Source of the DNA: Liopterus haemorrhoidalis
Taxonomy: Eukaryota; Arthropoda; Insecta; Coleoptera; Dytiscidae
Length of the DNA stretch: 64,000 nucleotides
Direction: 5' to 3'
Assembly (NCBI GenBank): GCA_963971575.1
Contig: OZ020625.1
Span: 18,010,829 to 18,074,828 of the forward strand
Shown: positions 21,870 to 33,615 of the stretch, piece after piece
Layout: each line of letters starts with the position of its first letter
Position numbering within the stretch: the first letter of the stretch is position 1
Position numbers and translations under genes: made by a program
Notes under the pieces: model-generated
The model's database searches: none
Told to the model about the DNA's origin: nothing
The model's input: the letters and a program-made list of their open reading frames with translations, nothing else

Positions 21870-22690
21870 TTATGGCAAGAGTGCAATAATGATACGTTAC
21901 GGGACTTTTTACTTTTTTTACTCTTCCCATAAAGACCTACTTTACGCTTACTTAAATAGTTAAATATAGTAGAGTTTATATAACAGTCGTAGATACAACA
22001 ATTTCATTGGATTTTTTGCCAGTTTATTCATTTAAAAATAATTATGTAACGTATCGCCTTATTTTGCATTTTTGGAAATATTAATAAAAATTAACCATGT
22101 TAATATGCCACATTTAAAAACATATGAAGCTCATATCAAATTTGAAAAAATAAAAAAATCTTAAAATTTTTTAAATCGTCATACAACTTTCATCTTTTAA
22201 TACATAATATGAATTTAAGAATTTAGTTTTATTATTAAGAACTTATTTTTTTTAAATTTGCTGTTATTACAGGTCTTTCCTTGTTATTTATTGGTCATAA
22301 ATGTAGTAAATTAATCTGTTTTATTATTTATAAATATCACTGCTCTAAAACAATAATGAGATATCTTAAAAAACTAAGTTTCTCAGATATTGCTGTTGAA
22401 AGTTTTACATTTTATATAAACTTGGTTTTGACTTGGTTTGAGTCGAATAATTGTAATTTCCATCTTTATTTTTTAATCTATATAATCTCAGTACGACGTT
22501 AGATAGAAAACATATTTCTAGACCCAGTAATATGGAATGTGGTAAAATGTTAAAAATTTCCTCTGTCCCCCACCAAAATTGATCTGGCCCCCAGTTGGCC
22601 CCTCAGAATTGTTTGGAGAAAAATGTATTTTAGAAGACTTGTATTTTCATGTGTAAACGATAAAAAAAATAATTTGAAATATTTCCTGGC
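21870..22690. other. AT-rich sequence without recognised features
   Basis: No gene is supported; the 73-codon open frame at 22281 is AT-rich and has no motif. Near 22740 AGCTAGCTCCGCCACTG resembles the right end of a hAT element without an identified left end. Confidence 0.4.
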
Positions 22691-22889
22691 CCCAACAAAT
22701 GTTTCTCAAAAATTTCCTGCCCCCCCAGATTTTAAGAGCTAGCTCCGCCACTGCTTATAATAGTTATTTCCAAACAGACAGCAAATCCAGTGCGGATATT
22801 TATATTTACAAAGGCTGCGGATGCGGATTCTGTCTATGCGGATGCGGATACAGAAAAACGTATCCGCGCAGAGCTCTAGTCATAGTAAA

Positions 22890-23316
22890 GGAGACTTTAG
22901 TTGACAGATGACGGTTAATTAAAGCATATGGTTCAATGGGAGAGAACTATAGCAATAAAATTTCCATTTTAGAATAGAGTCATATCATTTGTTCACAGGC
23001 AAAGCTAGAAATAGAGGAAGAGATACAATTTGTTTCACTCATAGAGAAGGAAAAACCATTAGCGACCGCCCAGAACTGAATGCGCGCGCTTGTATTCAAA
23101 GCGACATACGTTGAAGTTACCATATTATAATATAACAAAAAAGACAAAAATTATGAACGTACGTTACAGTAAGAAGCAGAAATACGATTTTGACATCTTA
23201 CATAAAACTGTGTGAAATAGATATATATTTCTTTATCGATTCTCAATCGATGAATCTGTCAAGTAAATTCTCCTTTACTATATAAGCGATAAGTCTCACG
23301 TCTAAAAATATATGTT
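22890..23316. other. Anonymous sequence upstream of exon 1
   Basis: No supported gene or repeat was seen. Part may be promoter or 5' untranslated sequence of the RRM gene, but I cannot identify a TATA box or initiator with confidence. Confidence 0.3.
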
Positions 23317-23324
23317 ATTTATAC

Positions 23325-23608
23325 CAGTGTTTCTCAACCAAAAACGCACAATATATAATTTCCTAACGCGGACCACTAATAATAATTGTTGATGGATTTT
23401 TTGCAAGAAAACAAATACATTTAATGTGCTACTAAATACATTTATTTTATTTGTAGAAAATCACAGAAAGTTTACAGAAAATAAACAAAATATAAATTAT
23501 TTATATACAAAATGTGCATAAAAATACCAAACAAACTGCAAAAAATACATACTAAAACTTTCGCGGACCACTAAAATTTTTCTGCGGACCACCGGTTGAG
23601 AACCTCTG
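23325..23608. mobile_element. Small hAT MITE with perfect 8-bp duplication
   Basis: The termini CAGTGTTTCTCAACC and GGTTGAGAACCTCTG are flanked by ATTTATAC at 23317-23324 and 23609-23616. Paired GCGGACCACTAA motifs lie inside both ends. It is 284 bp and non-coding, and sits about 200 bp upstream of the predicted start codon of the RRM gene. Confidence 0.85.
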
Positions 23609-23803
23609 ATTTATACGACATATCTGACAAACCTCTACCTATGAAATCCTGAAATTTGCTAAATTCAGATTTTACATTATTGTTTGTACATATTTAATTA
23701 TTTGTTTCAGATTAACTTCAAAAATAAAATACTATAAAATATTTAATTACGTTAAATTCCAAATTTCCATTTAACATTGTTTTTAATAAATTATTAAAAA
23801 AAT

Positions 23804-24200
23804 ATGTTGCGTCCTCAGTGTCTTCCAAGACCCCCAATTCCCCACATTCCCCCCATCCCACAAATTCCCCGCATTCCACAAATTCCCCCCATCCCCCAAA
23901 TTCCCCCTATACCACAAATACCCAAACGGTCCCCCATTTGGATGTATATCCAAACAGGCCCCCTATCTGGAACACCAGTTTACAATATTTATCCAATTGG
24001 ACAGCGATTATTAAATTTAACTGTGGCAACTGGATATGATTTGATTCAACAAAATGGACAAAGAAGACTTGGACCACCTCCAAATTGGATGGGACCTCCA
24101 CCACTCAAGGGATCGGAACTGTTCGTTGGTAATTTACCACGAGATATGTTTGAAGATGAAATTTTTCCATTGTTTTCAACATTGGGTACAGTTTATGGAA
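23804..24200 (+). CDS. Three-RRM RNA-binding protein, exon 1 (N-terminus and RRM1 start)
   Basis: From the ATG at 23804 the exon encodes an IPxIP-type proline-rich stretch (about residues 10-40). A linker follows with NGQRRLGPPPNWMGPPP (about 84-100), resembling the segment before RRM1 in A1CF/RBM46. Then comes SELFVGNLPRDMFEDEIFPLF, the RNP2 strand and first helix of RRM1. The exon ends at donor GGAA|GTACGG. Joined to exon 2 the frame is off by one: TATGGAA where family conservation (a Glu after Val-Tyr) suggests TATGAA. Either one extra G was introduced by sequencing or the gene is broken. The product would bind RNA; in vertebrates the related proteins act in mRNA editing or germ-cell mRNA control, but that role is not shown here. 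Confidence 0.8.
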
Positions 24201-24246
24201 GTACGGTTTTTTAGTTTTTTTTTTTTCTCTTTTTCCCAGGTTTATA

Positions 24247-24605
24247 TATGAGGGTTGTCTCTTATATTTCGGGATTGCGCTAAACTAGTGCTGCCACCTG
24301 ACAGCTGACACTTCTATCGTAAAGTTTGACATTTTTGACGGTATACGTACTCAGAACGTTTTGGCGTACGAGCTCTATTTGTGTTTAGAGTAACTTGAAA
24401 AAATTCATCTTGGCTAAAAATGGAATTAAATCATGAACATTTTCGAGCGATTATTTTTTACAACTTTCGACGTGTATTAACCCAACAACAGTGCATCGAT
24501 GAATTTAATTTGACTTTTGGCCATAAAGCAAAACAATCAATTTTGTTGTGTGCCCCAATGTTAATCAAGAATAAGGAAGAATCCTTCTTAAACATTCCAT
24601 AATTT
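24247..24605 (+). pseudogene. Mariner transposase N-terminal fragment
   Basis: From the ATG at 24420, HEHFRAIIFYNFRRVLTQQQ matches the start of the helix-turn-helix region of mariner transposases of the kind also fused in SETMAR. Frame and similarity are lost after about 45 codons. Upstream, TGAGGGTTGTCTCTTATATT preceded by TA may be the terminal repeat. The catalytic domain is absent. Lies in intron 1. Confidence 0.65.
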
Positions 24606-25009
24606 ACCTAAATCGAAAAAATCAATTGATACGACGTTTGGAGGCAGAGAGAAAGTGGATCGTAGGTTTTTATGGACCCAAAAACTAAAAATGGGCAAAA
24701 ATCCTCGTTGTATTTTATGGAAAGTGATTTTTTACGTCCAAGAAAAGACTGAAAAAAAAGCATTTATCCTACCCAAAATTTGCCTAAATCATCAGTTGAT
24801 ATATTAAAAGGCCCTTCTACTTTTTCAGGCAGAGATATTAATTTTTACTAATATATTTACCATATTTTTGTTGTTATTATATTGACAGACAGTCAAAAAG
24901 AACTAAAAATACAATGAAAAACTACAAATTTCCTTGAAATTTCTTTAGAATAGTATATTATTGCATATCTTGTAAATCCTAGATTAACTTTAAATTAAAA
25001 AAATCAACT

Positions 25010-25415
25010 GTGACCACCACAGGACCGACCGCCATCATAAAGTACTTGACAAAATACATTCTAGCAGCAGAGTAGAAATAACTTGGCCTAATATTTTCTA
25101 ACAGAGATATTATTTATCATGACCATGGAAACGTTACATATAAGTATGAAAAATTTTTCGTTTTATCAAAAAATTTCTCAAAGAAGAGTTATTAGTTATT
25201 GCATTTATAGCAACTTTTGTTAGATAATTTTTTTCGAAATATTTTTCTGTTGCTAAATATTCGTAAAAATCTTAAAATCGACACGAGTAAACTCCCATTT
25301 CTAGTCAACCGATTTTTACCAAAAGTTGTTCAACTCGTGCCATTGATGTCAAAAGCTTAAATGTGCAGTTTCATAAAAATCCTTTTACCCGAATTTGCTG
25401 TGCACGTATACACAG

Positions 25416-25449
<34 letters not shown>

Positions 25450-25575
25450 TAAAAATAGTCAAAACCTTATGTGGGGACCTCAATTCGTGGAGATCCATCG
25501 AAATCTCGAAATGTCAAAATCGGTATGATCACAATACCTACCTCCCTTATATACGTTGGCGGTCGATAAAAAAGC
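25010..25575 (+). mobile_element. Family B element, nearly complete copy
   Basis: It runs from GGACCGACCGCCATCATAAAG to CTTATATACGTTGGCGGTCG, the opposite orientation to the 2780-3410 copy, with (CAGA/CGGA)n at about 25412-25448. A second, rearranged copy follows at about 25700-26380. Confidence 0.7.
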
Positions 25576-26494
25576 TCGGAAAACAGGAAAAATACAACTC
25601 GTGTTCATTTTCACCATGTAAACAAATACACGAGTAACAGTTTAATGTCACTTTCGAGTGTTCCAGTTTTACCGCATACGGCGCTGCGATCTTAAAAAGT
25701 TTCCCCTATAGCAACTTTTGTTAAGTAATTTTTTTCGAAATATTTTTCTGTTGCTAAATATTCGCAAAAATCTTAAAACCGACACGAATAAACTCCCATT
25801 TCTAGTTAACCGATTTTTACCTAAAGTTGACCAACTCGTGCCATTGATGTCAAATGCTTAAATATGAAGTTTCATAAAAATCCTTTTAGTCGAATTTGCT
25901 CTGCACTTGTACACGGACCGACAGACAGACAGACATCATGCTAAAAATAGTCAAAACGTTATGTAGGGACCTCAATTCGTGGAGATCCATCGAAATCTCG
26001 AAATGTCAAAATCGGTATGATCACAATTCGCGACTCAAACTAACGTTGGCGGTGCTGCGTACGACAGTTGATGGCCGACGAGAAGCGTATATGTTAAAAG
26101 TTTTTTCTTAATATTTATCTGTTCAAACCATATTTCGGCAAAAAAGCATTGTATTTAAGTAACTATATTTAAAAATACGTCTTAATTCACATAAACTGTG
26201 TGTGGTATCAATATCTGTTGTGTGGCCAAATCATATAAATAAATAAATAAATAAATAAACTGCAGCACAACACACTACAAATATTATACAAATATACGCT
26301 TCTGTTTAATTTACCAAGCCGACACCAGATGTCTCACTGTTGTTTGGAGTCGCAAATACTTCCCTTATATATGTTGGCGGTCGGTAAAATTCCTAGTCCT
26401 ACTGGGAAAAGTATAATATAGAACAGACGTTATGTTTTTTTTTTGCTTTGAAGATGGTATTTATCAAAGTTTGTTAAAAATTTGTATATTTTAG

Positions 26495-26734
26495 ATTCGA
26501 TTGATGATAAATTTTTCTGGTTTTACTCGTGGTTTTGCGTTTGTAACTTATTGCAATCTTTCTGATGCCTGGAGAGCTTTGAAGGAACTAAATGGATATG
26601 AAGTCCGTCCAGGACGTAGGATTGGAGTCTGCAAGTCCGTGGACAATTGCAGACTTTACATTGGACAAATTCCATCGGACAAAAGTCGACAGGACGCTTT
26701 TGTGGAGCTCAACAGATATTTTCCTGGCGGGGAT
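26495..26734 (+). CDS. Three-RRM protein, exon 2 (RRM1 end and RRM2 start)
   Basis: This 240-nt exon (80 codons, phase 0) encodes IRLMINFSGFTRGFAFVTY (RNP1 of RRM1), then LNGYEVRPGRRIGVC and SVDNCRLYIGQIPSDKS (inter-RRM segment and RNP2 of RRM2). It ends FPGGD at donor GAT|GTAAAA. The order and the xVDNCRLxxG signature match A1CF/RBM46/RBM47. Exon 3 joins in phase to give ...FPGGD-GITDIIMYP.... This exon exists once in the window, between the inverted arms. Confidence 0.85.
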
Positions 26735-27145
26735 GTAAAAGCCCCCCCCCCCCTCAAGAGTCGGGTAGACCCGGGGGCAGCCGTCTGCCGAGTGTTTGTG
26801 TTGTGGCAAATGACCTGGGGGGATCAAAAATATAAATTTCATTTAAATGTCAGTCTGGTACATATTAAATACAAAATTGAATTTAGAGATGTACACATTT
26901 ATTGATTATATAATAATATTCAGTCTTCTTTTGAACTACTGCAAAATATATAAAACATCATATATGCATATATTTGTATAAATGAAAAAAGTTCATTTTT
27001 CAATGTTCTGACTTGTTTGAAGACGTTGTTTCGGAGATAGTTTTTTAAATAATTTTACGCAGAAAATGATCTTTCATCAATACGTTGTTTACTGATAACG
27101 TTACTAATATTTTTAACAGCTTTCATAGATATATATTTAGATTAA

Positions 27146-27216
<71 letters not shown>

Positions 27217-29083
27217 ATTACCTTTCTTAAACATCAGCAAACATCTATAACTGATTTTGGTTGCACATTTAGGTACACAATGGCACCTTGACTTACAAAC
27301 ATAATTTGTTCCTGACCGCGGTTCGTATCTTAAAAAGTATGTATCTAGAAAACCAATTTTCCATGATATCTTATGTGAAATCCAAAATCCAAGTGATGAG
27401 CAAAAAAAAGGTCCTCACCTCCCAAAATCCAAGTGGTGAGCAAAAAAAGGTCCTCACCTTCACAATGTGGCGCTCCTTAGTCAAGCTCGTCAGCGCCCTT
27501 TTCCTTACTGCGCTAGCCCCCCCCCCGCCCCCTTACTACGGCTCTGTCCCTGAGTCCTGTGCATTCGTACAAAAATATTTGTAATATATTTAACGATATC
27601 TAGAGTTTATGTTAAGTTTATGTAATTAGATTTAGAAAAAATAATAGCAAGTGCTAAAATATATTTATTATTACTATATATTTTTTTGATGTTTTTATAA
27701 ATACATTTTTTTAAATGTGTTGATTTTGCGTTAATAAAACATGTTAATAAAAAGAGTTTAATGTTTTTTAATAATATGTACATAATTTGGGCAATAATAA
27801 GTTTATATCTGATATCATTTTCGGGTCTTAAACATTTTCGGACAAACTTTGGCCCGAGGGCCAAAAAGACATTCACATTATGATAATAATTACTCCCATT
27901 ATAGTATTTTTTATTTAAAGTAAAAATATTTATTAAATGTACATTTTTTAATATTTTAATGCACATAAAAAAGTCGTTTTAAAGCACACTATAAATAAAA
28001 TATTGTTCAATTTTAAATTTTTATTTTAAATAGATATATTTATTTAATGCTAAATATTTTTTATTTTAATGCACAAAGTATTAATTTTAGTGCACATATC
28101 TATTTAAATAATTCCTAGTTAAATCATACCCATAATTAACTACCAGCAAAAATAATTATTAATCAACCAAATATATCTCATATTTACGGTACATACTATT
28201 AAGAAAAATGTAATTAATTAAATTATTTTGGTTTTATGGTTCAATAAGGATATTTTTATCTGTGAAACATTAGATGACATTGAACGTACTACGCAGGTGG
28301 TCTCCATACAATGTCGTGCATTCTATTGCATTTTATGACAGGACTGTAGACCGACACAAGTCCTTACAATGTTGTGTGGTTGATAATTTTTTGTTGAAAT
28401 AGGGAATTACGGGCAAGACCACCCATATTATTTATCAAAATTGTATTATGGAATATTTAGAATTCTGGTTAATTCTAGCGTGAATAATTTCATTAGTTAA
28501 AAGTATAAAACGTGATTTATAGGGGTAAAAAAAAAACATAATAGGGTCACATTTATATTTTTCTGATTTTATTTATCTCCCACCTCCTTCGGCCTAAAGT
28601 ATTCAATACTTAAAATAAGCACCTGTTTATATAGGGATAATAGGACTGGTAGAAACGTCACACTCACCACGTGGCTTTTATATCTATGACCGGCGGTCTA
28701 AAAACGAAGAACTTACCTTCTCTACCCCTTATACGTTTATCTAGGCGTTTGGGAATCTATTATTTATTTATTTTATTTTTTTTTATTATATTTACTACCT
28801 AAATTAAATAGTTTGAAAGTCATTATTTTCATTTTTAGGGTTTTGTACGTATGACAAAAAAAAACTTTATAATGTCAATCACGTGTCTGTCTGTCTGTCT
28901 GTCTGTACAGTAGAAATTGTAGGCAAACGGTTGAACATAGAAAGTTGATATTTGGCATACTCGAACAACTTTTTGACCCACATATAGGAAAGATCCTATA
29001 TGTGCTCAAGACCCTGTGCATCTGGGACCTCTGCTAGTGTCTTTAATGACTTATTTTATTAAATATTTATTTACTTATTTTAG
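26735..29083 (+). other. Intron 2, crossing into the right arm
   Basis: The intron begins with a C-run after GTAAAAG. It contains an (AATA)n microsatellite at about 27147-27221 and two copies of a 35-bp unit (CCAAGTGATGAGCAAAAAA...) at 27390-27460. The right arm starts at about 27548. A truncated family A element (28837-28995) ends at a deletion junction relative to the left arm. The acceptor TTTTAG precedes exon 3. Confidence 0.6.
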
Positions 29084-29287
29084 GGGATAACTGATATTAT
29101 AATGTACCCTGACAAAGTCAATCGTCAAGAAAATCGCGGCTTTATGTTCGTTGAGTTTTGCTCCCACCGGGCCGCCGCGATGGCCAAGAGAAAGATGGCG
29201 CCTGGAACTGTAACCTTATGGAACAAACTTGTCGTAGTCAAATGGGCAGACCCAGAACCGGATATCGACCCTTACATTATTTCTCAG
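29084..29287 (+). CDS. Three-RRM protein, exon 3 (RRM2), right-arm copy
   Basis: 204 nt, phase 0 at both ends, open. It encodes the second half of RRM2 with NRGFMFVEFCSHRAAAMAK and VVVKWADPEPDIDP. It follows exons 1-2 on the same strand, so this is the exon joined in cis in the assembled orientation. The acceptor is TTTTAG and the donor CAG|GTAAGG. Confidence 0.85.
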
Positions 29288-29364
29288 GTAAGGAAAAATG
29301 TTATTAAAAAGTTGTTTAAAATACTCCCTCCATCCGAAAATATTATTCAATATTATACCGATAT

Positions 29365-29910
29365 TACCGGTGATGGCGCTGTGCTCCAAGGCAATATGGC
29401 TGTCGTCTCTAGTACTCAGCTGGCAATATGCTAATAGCGAACAGGTTAATTTAAGCACAGTCCAGTATTTTATGAAAATACGAGTAAATATTTGCGATTT
29501 TTTTAAATTTTTAATCGCTACACCTTAAACGAGGTATATAACAGAAGGTGGGCATCAAATTACAGTATTTAAAGTTTAATTTCAGTAGATTTATTGAAGT
29601 GTAATTTGTAGATTAGCAGGTGTTAAATGCTGGGCACGTAATTTTATGTGGTACATCTGAGTGTCGGTCATCTGAATTTACAATATATGGATTCTGTTTG
29701 TAAACAAGGGCATTATGTTCATTGCCTCATGAAATAAAATTAGTTTTAGTTGGACAGGAGCAGCTAAAAGTTATGCAACTTGCAGGTGCAAGTATATTAA
29801 TGCAGTTTTGTTTTTCTGCGGCAAATATAATGAACGAACTCGCATAGTATCAGTTACTTTTTAACTCAAAATATATTCCCATGCCTTCCTCCTGTCCATA
29901 ACCAAATCTT
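29365..29910. repeat. Dispersed repeat in intron 3, right arm
   Basis: Inverted copy of the 8900-9465 and 1385-1955 repeats. Open frames running from exon 3 into it are not meaningful past the donor. Confidence 0.65.
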
Positions 29911-30073
29911 TACACTTGTTGCAATATGAACAGCATTATGTATTTACAGTTAGACACATAATGCATTTATTTTTTCATGATCGGAAATAGACATAGTCAA
30001 AAAGAAAAATGTAGTTTCCAACAATTATTAATACATTTTTGAAAATATTCAAATTTTGTTATTGTTTTTTTAG

Positions 30074-30249
30074 GTCACCAAATTATTTATTCGTAATCTG
30101 AGTCCTGGATTGAGTGGCAGATTCTTAAGGACATTTTTGCATCACCACATACCTCCTCTGGAATTTTAAAGATTTATCTTGCTAAAGATTATGGGTTCAT
30201 CCATTTCGACAACCGTATCCACGCCAAATTGCTAAAGACAGACTGACAG
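30074..30249 (+). pseudogene. Three-RRM protein, exon 4 (RRM3), frameshifted right-arm copy
   Basis: The splice sites are preserved (TTTTTTAG acceptor, CAG|GTATGT donor), and the exon opens with VTKLFIRNLSPGLSG. Relative to the intact left copy it lacks one T in CCTCCT(T)CTGG near 30165 and one C in CACGCC(C)AAATTG near 30225. The first deletion brings in a stop within a few codons, truncating the protein inside RRM3. Both changes are in short runs of one base, so consensus error cannot be excluded. Confidence 0.8.
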
Positions 30250-30642
30250 GTATGTACTGGCAACCTTATTTTTATTTTTTAATTATATTGGCCTAGCATA
30301 GAATGAACGCGAAGAGAGACGTAAATATGGGGAATACCACCACCTTTTTCCTCAATTAAAAGAAGATGATGCAAGATTTTTAAAATATATTTTTGTTTCG
30401 GCGCTGACAAGCTGTTTAAACTGCTTAAACGTTTCGGGTAAGCGGGTAGCCGACACCGACCGGCGCCGACCAGTACTCAGCGTGTAAGATTATATTTGAA
30501 AACCTGGACAGATACTGCGGCAGATCATCGCTTGTTTCCTATAAAGCCGGCGCCGGTTTTCTGTATATTCGCGGCCTTATGGCTTATTTATGGACTAATT
30601 GCTTACGAATGGCTTATTTATTTATTTATTTATTTTTTTCAG

Positions 30643-30733
30643 GACTCTTAGTCGATGGGTATATGCTAGAAGTAAACTGGGCTCGACCTAAGGAATTCAG
30701 TAAAATTTCTTATGCAGCACAATGCTATTGTAG
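30643..30733 (+). CDS. Three-RRM protein, exon 5 (end of RRM3), right-arm copy
   Basis: 91 nt, encoding LLVDGYMLEVNWARPKEF, with acceptor TTTTTTTCAG and donor AG|GTGTGT. Sequence and phase match the left-arm exon. It can only be translated in frame if the exon 4 frameshifts are not real. Confidence 0.8.
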
Positions 30734-31311
30734 GTGTGTATATTTCTATATATTTATTTATATGAATTTATTATGAATGGTACCTTAATTTCATTAAGAT
30801 TGTTTTCCGGGAAGAACACCCCATACTATCTTATACAAAGACGTATTCTACTTCAGAAATTACAAGATTTTTTTTTAGTTAATGTTCCGAATAAGTCCAC
30901 CACAGACAACTCGTTAGAGAAACCGTGTATGCTAGTTAGAATGAGATTTGGCCCTGGCGAAGCGCCGCCCCTTTCTTTCAAAACATAACATTACGATTCA
31001 CTGTATCATTTCCAATAATTTTATTCAAAACTGAAATTTAAATAAGTACTTGTTAGTTATCCGTTTCGAAATCCAAGCAATTATTTAATAAGTGTTTGTT
31101 AACATTTAGCTCCTATTAACGGTTTTAAAGAAATACTTGAATAATAATTTCAATGATATTTATAGTATACATATTTTGAAGAATATTAACATTATTAAAA
31201 TAGTGAATTCTCAAAAATATCAATATATTCCGACCTACCAATTTTATGTCTGAAATAGGAAATTCCGTTTTTCGTCGCATTCATAGATGCTAAATTATGT
31301 AAATGTATTAA

Positions 31312-33064
31312 CCCATTAGAGCCCGTTATTCTGTGGATGTTATTTTCAAGATATTTATATCAAAATCATTTGAATATATCAGTATACAACTAGTAAAGAC
31401 AATTTCATTTTCAAAAAATATACCCCTTACGAAATATTAGCTGGCAACTATAGTTGCCGACGGGCAGATAGATGTAAAAAAATGAAAAACAAACAAGTTT
31501 TTAAGAAATACAAAATTTTATTTTACTATGAAACTAACATTGTTTTTTACATTTATATTATGTTTTTAAGAATGAAAAGTTTTAAAACAAGCATCTGGAT
31601 GTAGCGGTGCATCACATTTTCGGCAAATAAATATTGTTCTTTTATTACATACACGACACTGACGATATTTTGATTCCCCATGTTCAGAAATATGGTCAGT
31701 ACGGTCTGTTCGTAGTTCATTTAGCACAGGAGAAACTCCATTGATGGCCTTTTTCCAGGTTGTACTTTTGGAGTACCAAAAGATTTAAGAATAAAAACAG
31801 CACATTGCCGTCTAAACACTAAGAGTGGTATTTCATTGCCTAAACGGCGGTATAATAACCATCCTTGAACGCAGGATGTGCCAACTACCCTAGAAAAGAA
31901 TGGCCACCACCATTTTTTAGTACTTATACTACATCCATAAGTAGATACAAATTAATCCGATATGTCTACACCGCCCATATTAGTATTATATTTAGCAATC
32001 GGACCCGGAAGTTGCACAGATATGGTCTTCTTTTCTGCCCGAGAGTATCGTGATGCTGTTTTCCTTAGATTTATAGAATGACAGTTTGTCAAAACAGTGA
32101 AAACACTATTATCCTTCCATCGAACAGCCAGTGAATCATCGCATGCAGAGGACATCATTTCACCACGTGATTTTTTACTCCAGAATTTTTTATCTTCAAG
32201 TTTCATTGATGAAGATATGCGATTTTGGCGCAAAATTCCATTTCCGTCCAAACCTCTTAAAGTTAGTTCTTGTAATAAATTTACCGAAGTAAACAAATTG
32301 TCAAAATATAATATTACCCCAGCAGGAAGAGTCATAGGCTCAACTAATCCTAGATCAACATCTCCTCCTTGTCTAAGTCCATTACTTAGAATACGACTTG
32401 GTAAATGATTAAAATTGCCTTCCACTTCATTGTCAGATTTATCTGAGTCTTGATCCGTGTCAATGCCATATTCTTCAGATGGGAATACTGTAATTGACTC
32501 TGGAATTACTTCATCTTCTTCAATAACTGCCAGAATTTCATGAAGAAAAAGTCCTTTCCCATCTTTGCCTCTATGATATCTTAAAGAAAAAATAATAATA
32601 ATAAATAACAAAAGTCGTTCATAACATAATTTTCTCAGTATAAGATAAGCGCTTATTAAATAAATTATGTAAGTGCCCGTCGGCACCTTTAGTTGCCACG
32701 CACTTTTAAGTCAAATTTTGAACATTTCAAAACCAAAATCTTTAAAAACTTTTCCAAGCAACATCCTAAATAAACGTTTTTCTTTATATTTTAACATATA
32801 ACAAAATATGTTCATGCATAGAAAAAAAATTTTACTTACAATTCTTCCATAATGCACCGGTGGTAAATATTGAACGTGTCGCTGCTTTCTTTAAACTGAG
32901 ACTATTTTGTTTGTATGCAATTGAAGTGGTTTATTTAATTTATGGGTCATAAATAAAGGTACAGATATTAAGTGTTTACATGCGCATTGCCTTATGACTC
33001 AAATCATCAGAGTTTTAAGTTATAAAAACGTTGGCAACTTTAGTTGCCGAGGGGCTCTAATGGG
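31312..33064 (-). mobile_element. piggyBac-type element, internally deleted
   Basis: The termini CCCATTAGAGCCC and GGGCTCTAATGGG are perfect inverted repeats. The flanks are TTAA (31308-31311) and TTAG (33065-33068), the latter a mutated TTAA; the left arm has TAAA at the empty site. Subterminal (T)TGGCAAC...GTTGCCGA motifs recur near both ends (about 31443 and 33030). The element is absent from the left arm. Confidence 0.9.
31590..32580 (-). pseudogene. piggyBac transposase, defective
   Basis: The minus-strand frame contains an acidic N-terminal stretch (EEYGIDTDQDSDKSDNE), then GVILYFDNLFTSVNLLQEL with the second catalytic Asp, and NMGGVDISD with the third. The latter is followed at once by an in-frame TAA. 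Beyond the stop the same frame continues STKKWWWPFFSRVVG. The cysteine-rich C-terminal domain (CRVCNKR...CRKCDAPLHPDAC) follows in another frame at about 31590-31680. The DNA-binding part and first catalytic Asp are missing through an internal deletion that keeps the frame. It cannot make active transposase. Confidence 0.85.
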
Positions 33065-33068
33065 TTAG

Positions 33069-33482
33069 AACTGAATAAAGCATTTATATATCTTCACTAT
33101 ATGCAAACAGTCAATGATAAAACTTATTAGGTTAGGTTTAGTTAGCAAAAATTTTAGACAGAAAAAATTTAAACTTGCTAGACGTATATAAATAGGTACT
33201 CATAAGGAATTTTTACCTGCTTCCAATGAGATTTATAGTATACGTATTTTGAAAAACATTAACTTCATAAATAGTTCCAAAAATATCAGTTATATTCGGA
33301 AGTTCCTCGTGTTAAAAACGGGTTGTTCTCTCGCCAACTACAGATGCATGAATGATTACTATTGTCTCCCAACTCTTACGACCATGCCTTCTCGTTTCTA
33401 ACGTTATAATATAATTAATTCTAAGCATACAAACCTAGTTGTGGTGGACTAATACGAAATATTAACCTTTTTTTTGTTGTAG
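33069..33482 (+). other. End of intron 5, matched in the left arm
   Basis: AT-rich sequence matching the left arm at about 6248-6655, with TTAGGTTAGGTTTAGTTAG near 33128. No extra exon was seen. Confidence 0.5.
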
Positions 33483-33615
33483 GTCTCTACCTCCTAAACT
33501 GCGAAAAAGTACATCTTCAACACCGTCCAATGAAACAACTCCTACAAAATACTCAGGTGAAAACAGTTCTTTTGCAGAACGAAGTTCAGTAGCTGTCAGT
33601 TCACTGGTAGACTAA
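33483..33615 (+). CDS. Three-RRM protein, exon 6 (C-terminus), right-arm copy
   Basis: 133 nt, open to TAA at 33613-33615, with acceptor TTTTGTTGTAG. It encodes the Ser/Thr-rich tail RSLPPKLRKSTSS...SSLVD. With exon lengths 396 (if one G is removed), 240, 204, 178, 91 and 133, the complete protein would be about 413 residues, shorter than vertebrate A1CF or RBM46 and without their dsRBD-like C-terminal region. Confidence 0.75.

Larger units (their letters stand above)
24201..26494 (+). other. Intron 1 with a mariner relic and family B copies
   Basis: A GTACGG donor and TTTTAG acceptor bound about 2.3 kb. Within it, about 24247-24605 resembles the 5' end of a mariner element. Two family B copies lie at about 25010-25575 and 25700-26380. 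The rest is AT-rich. Confidence 0.6.
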
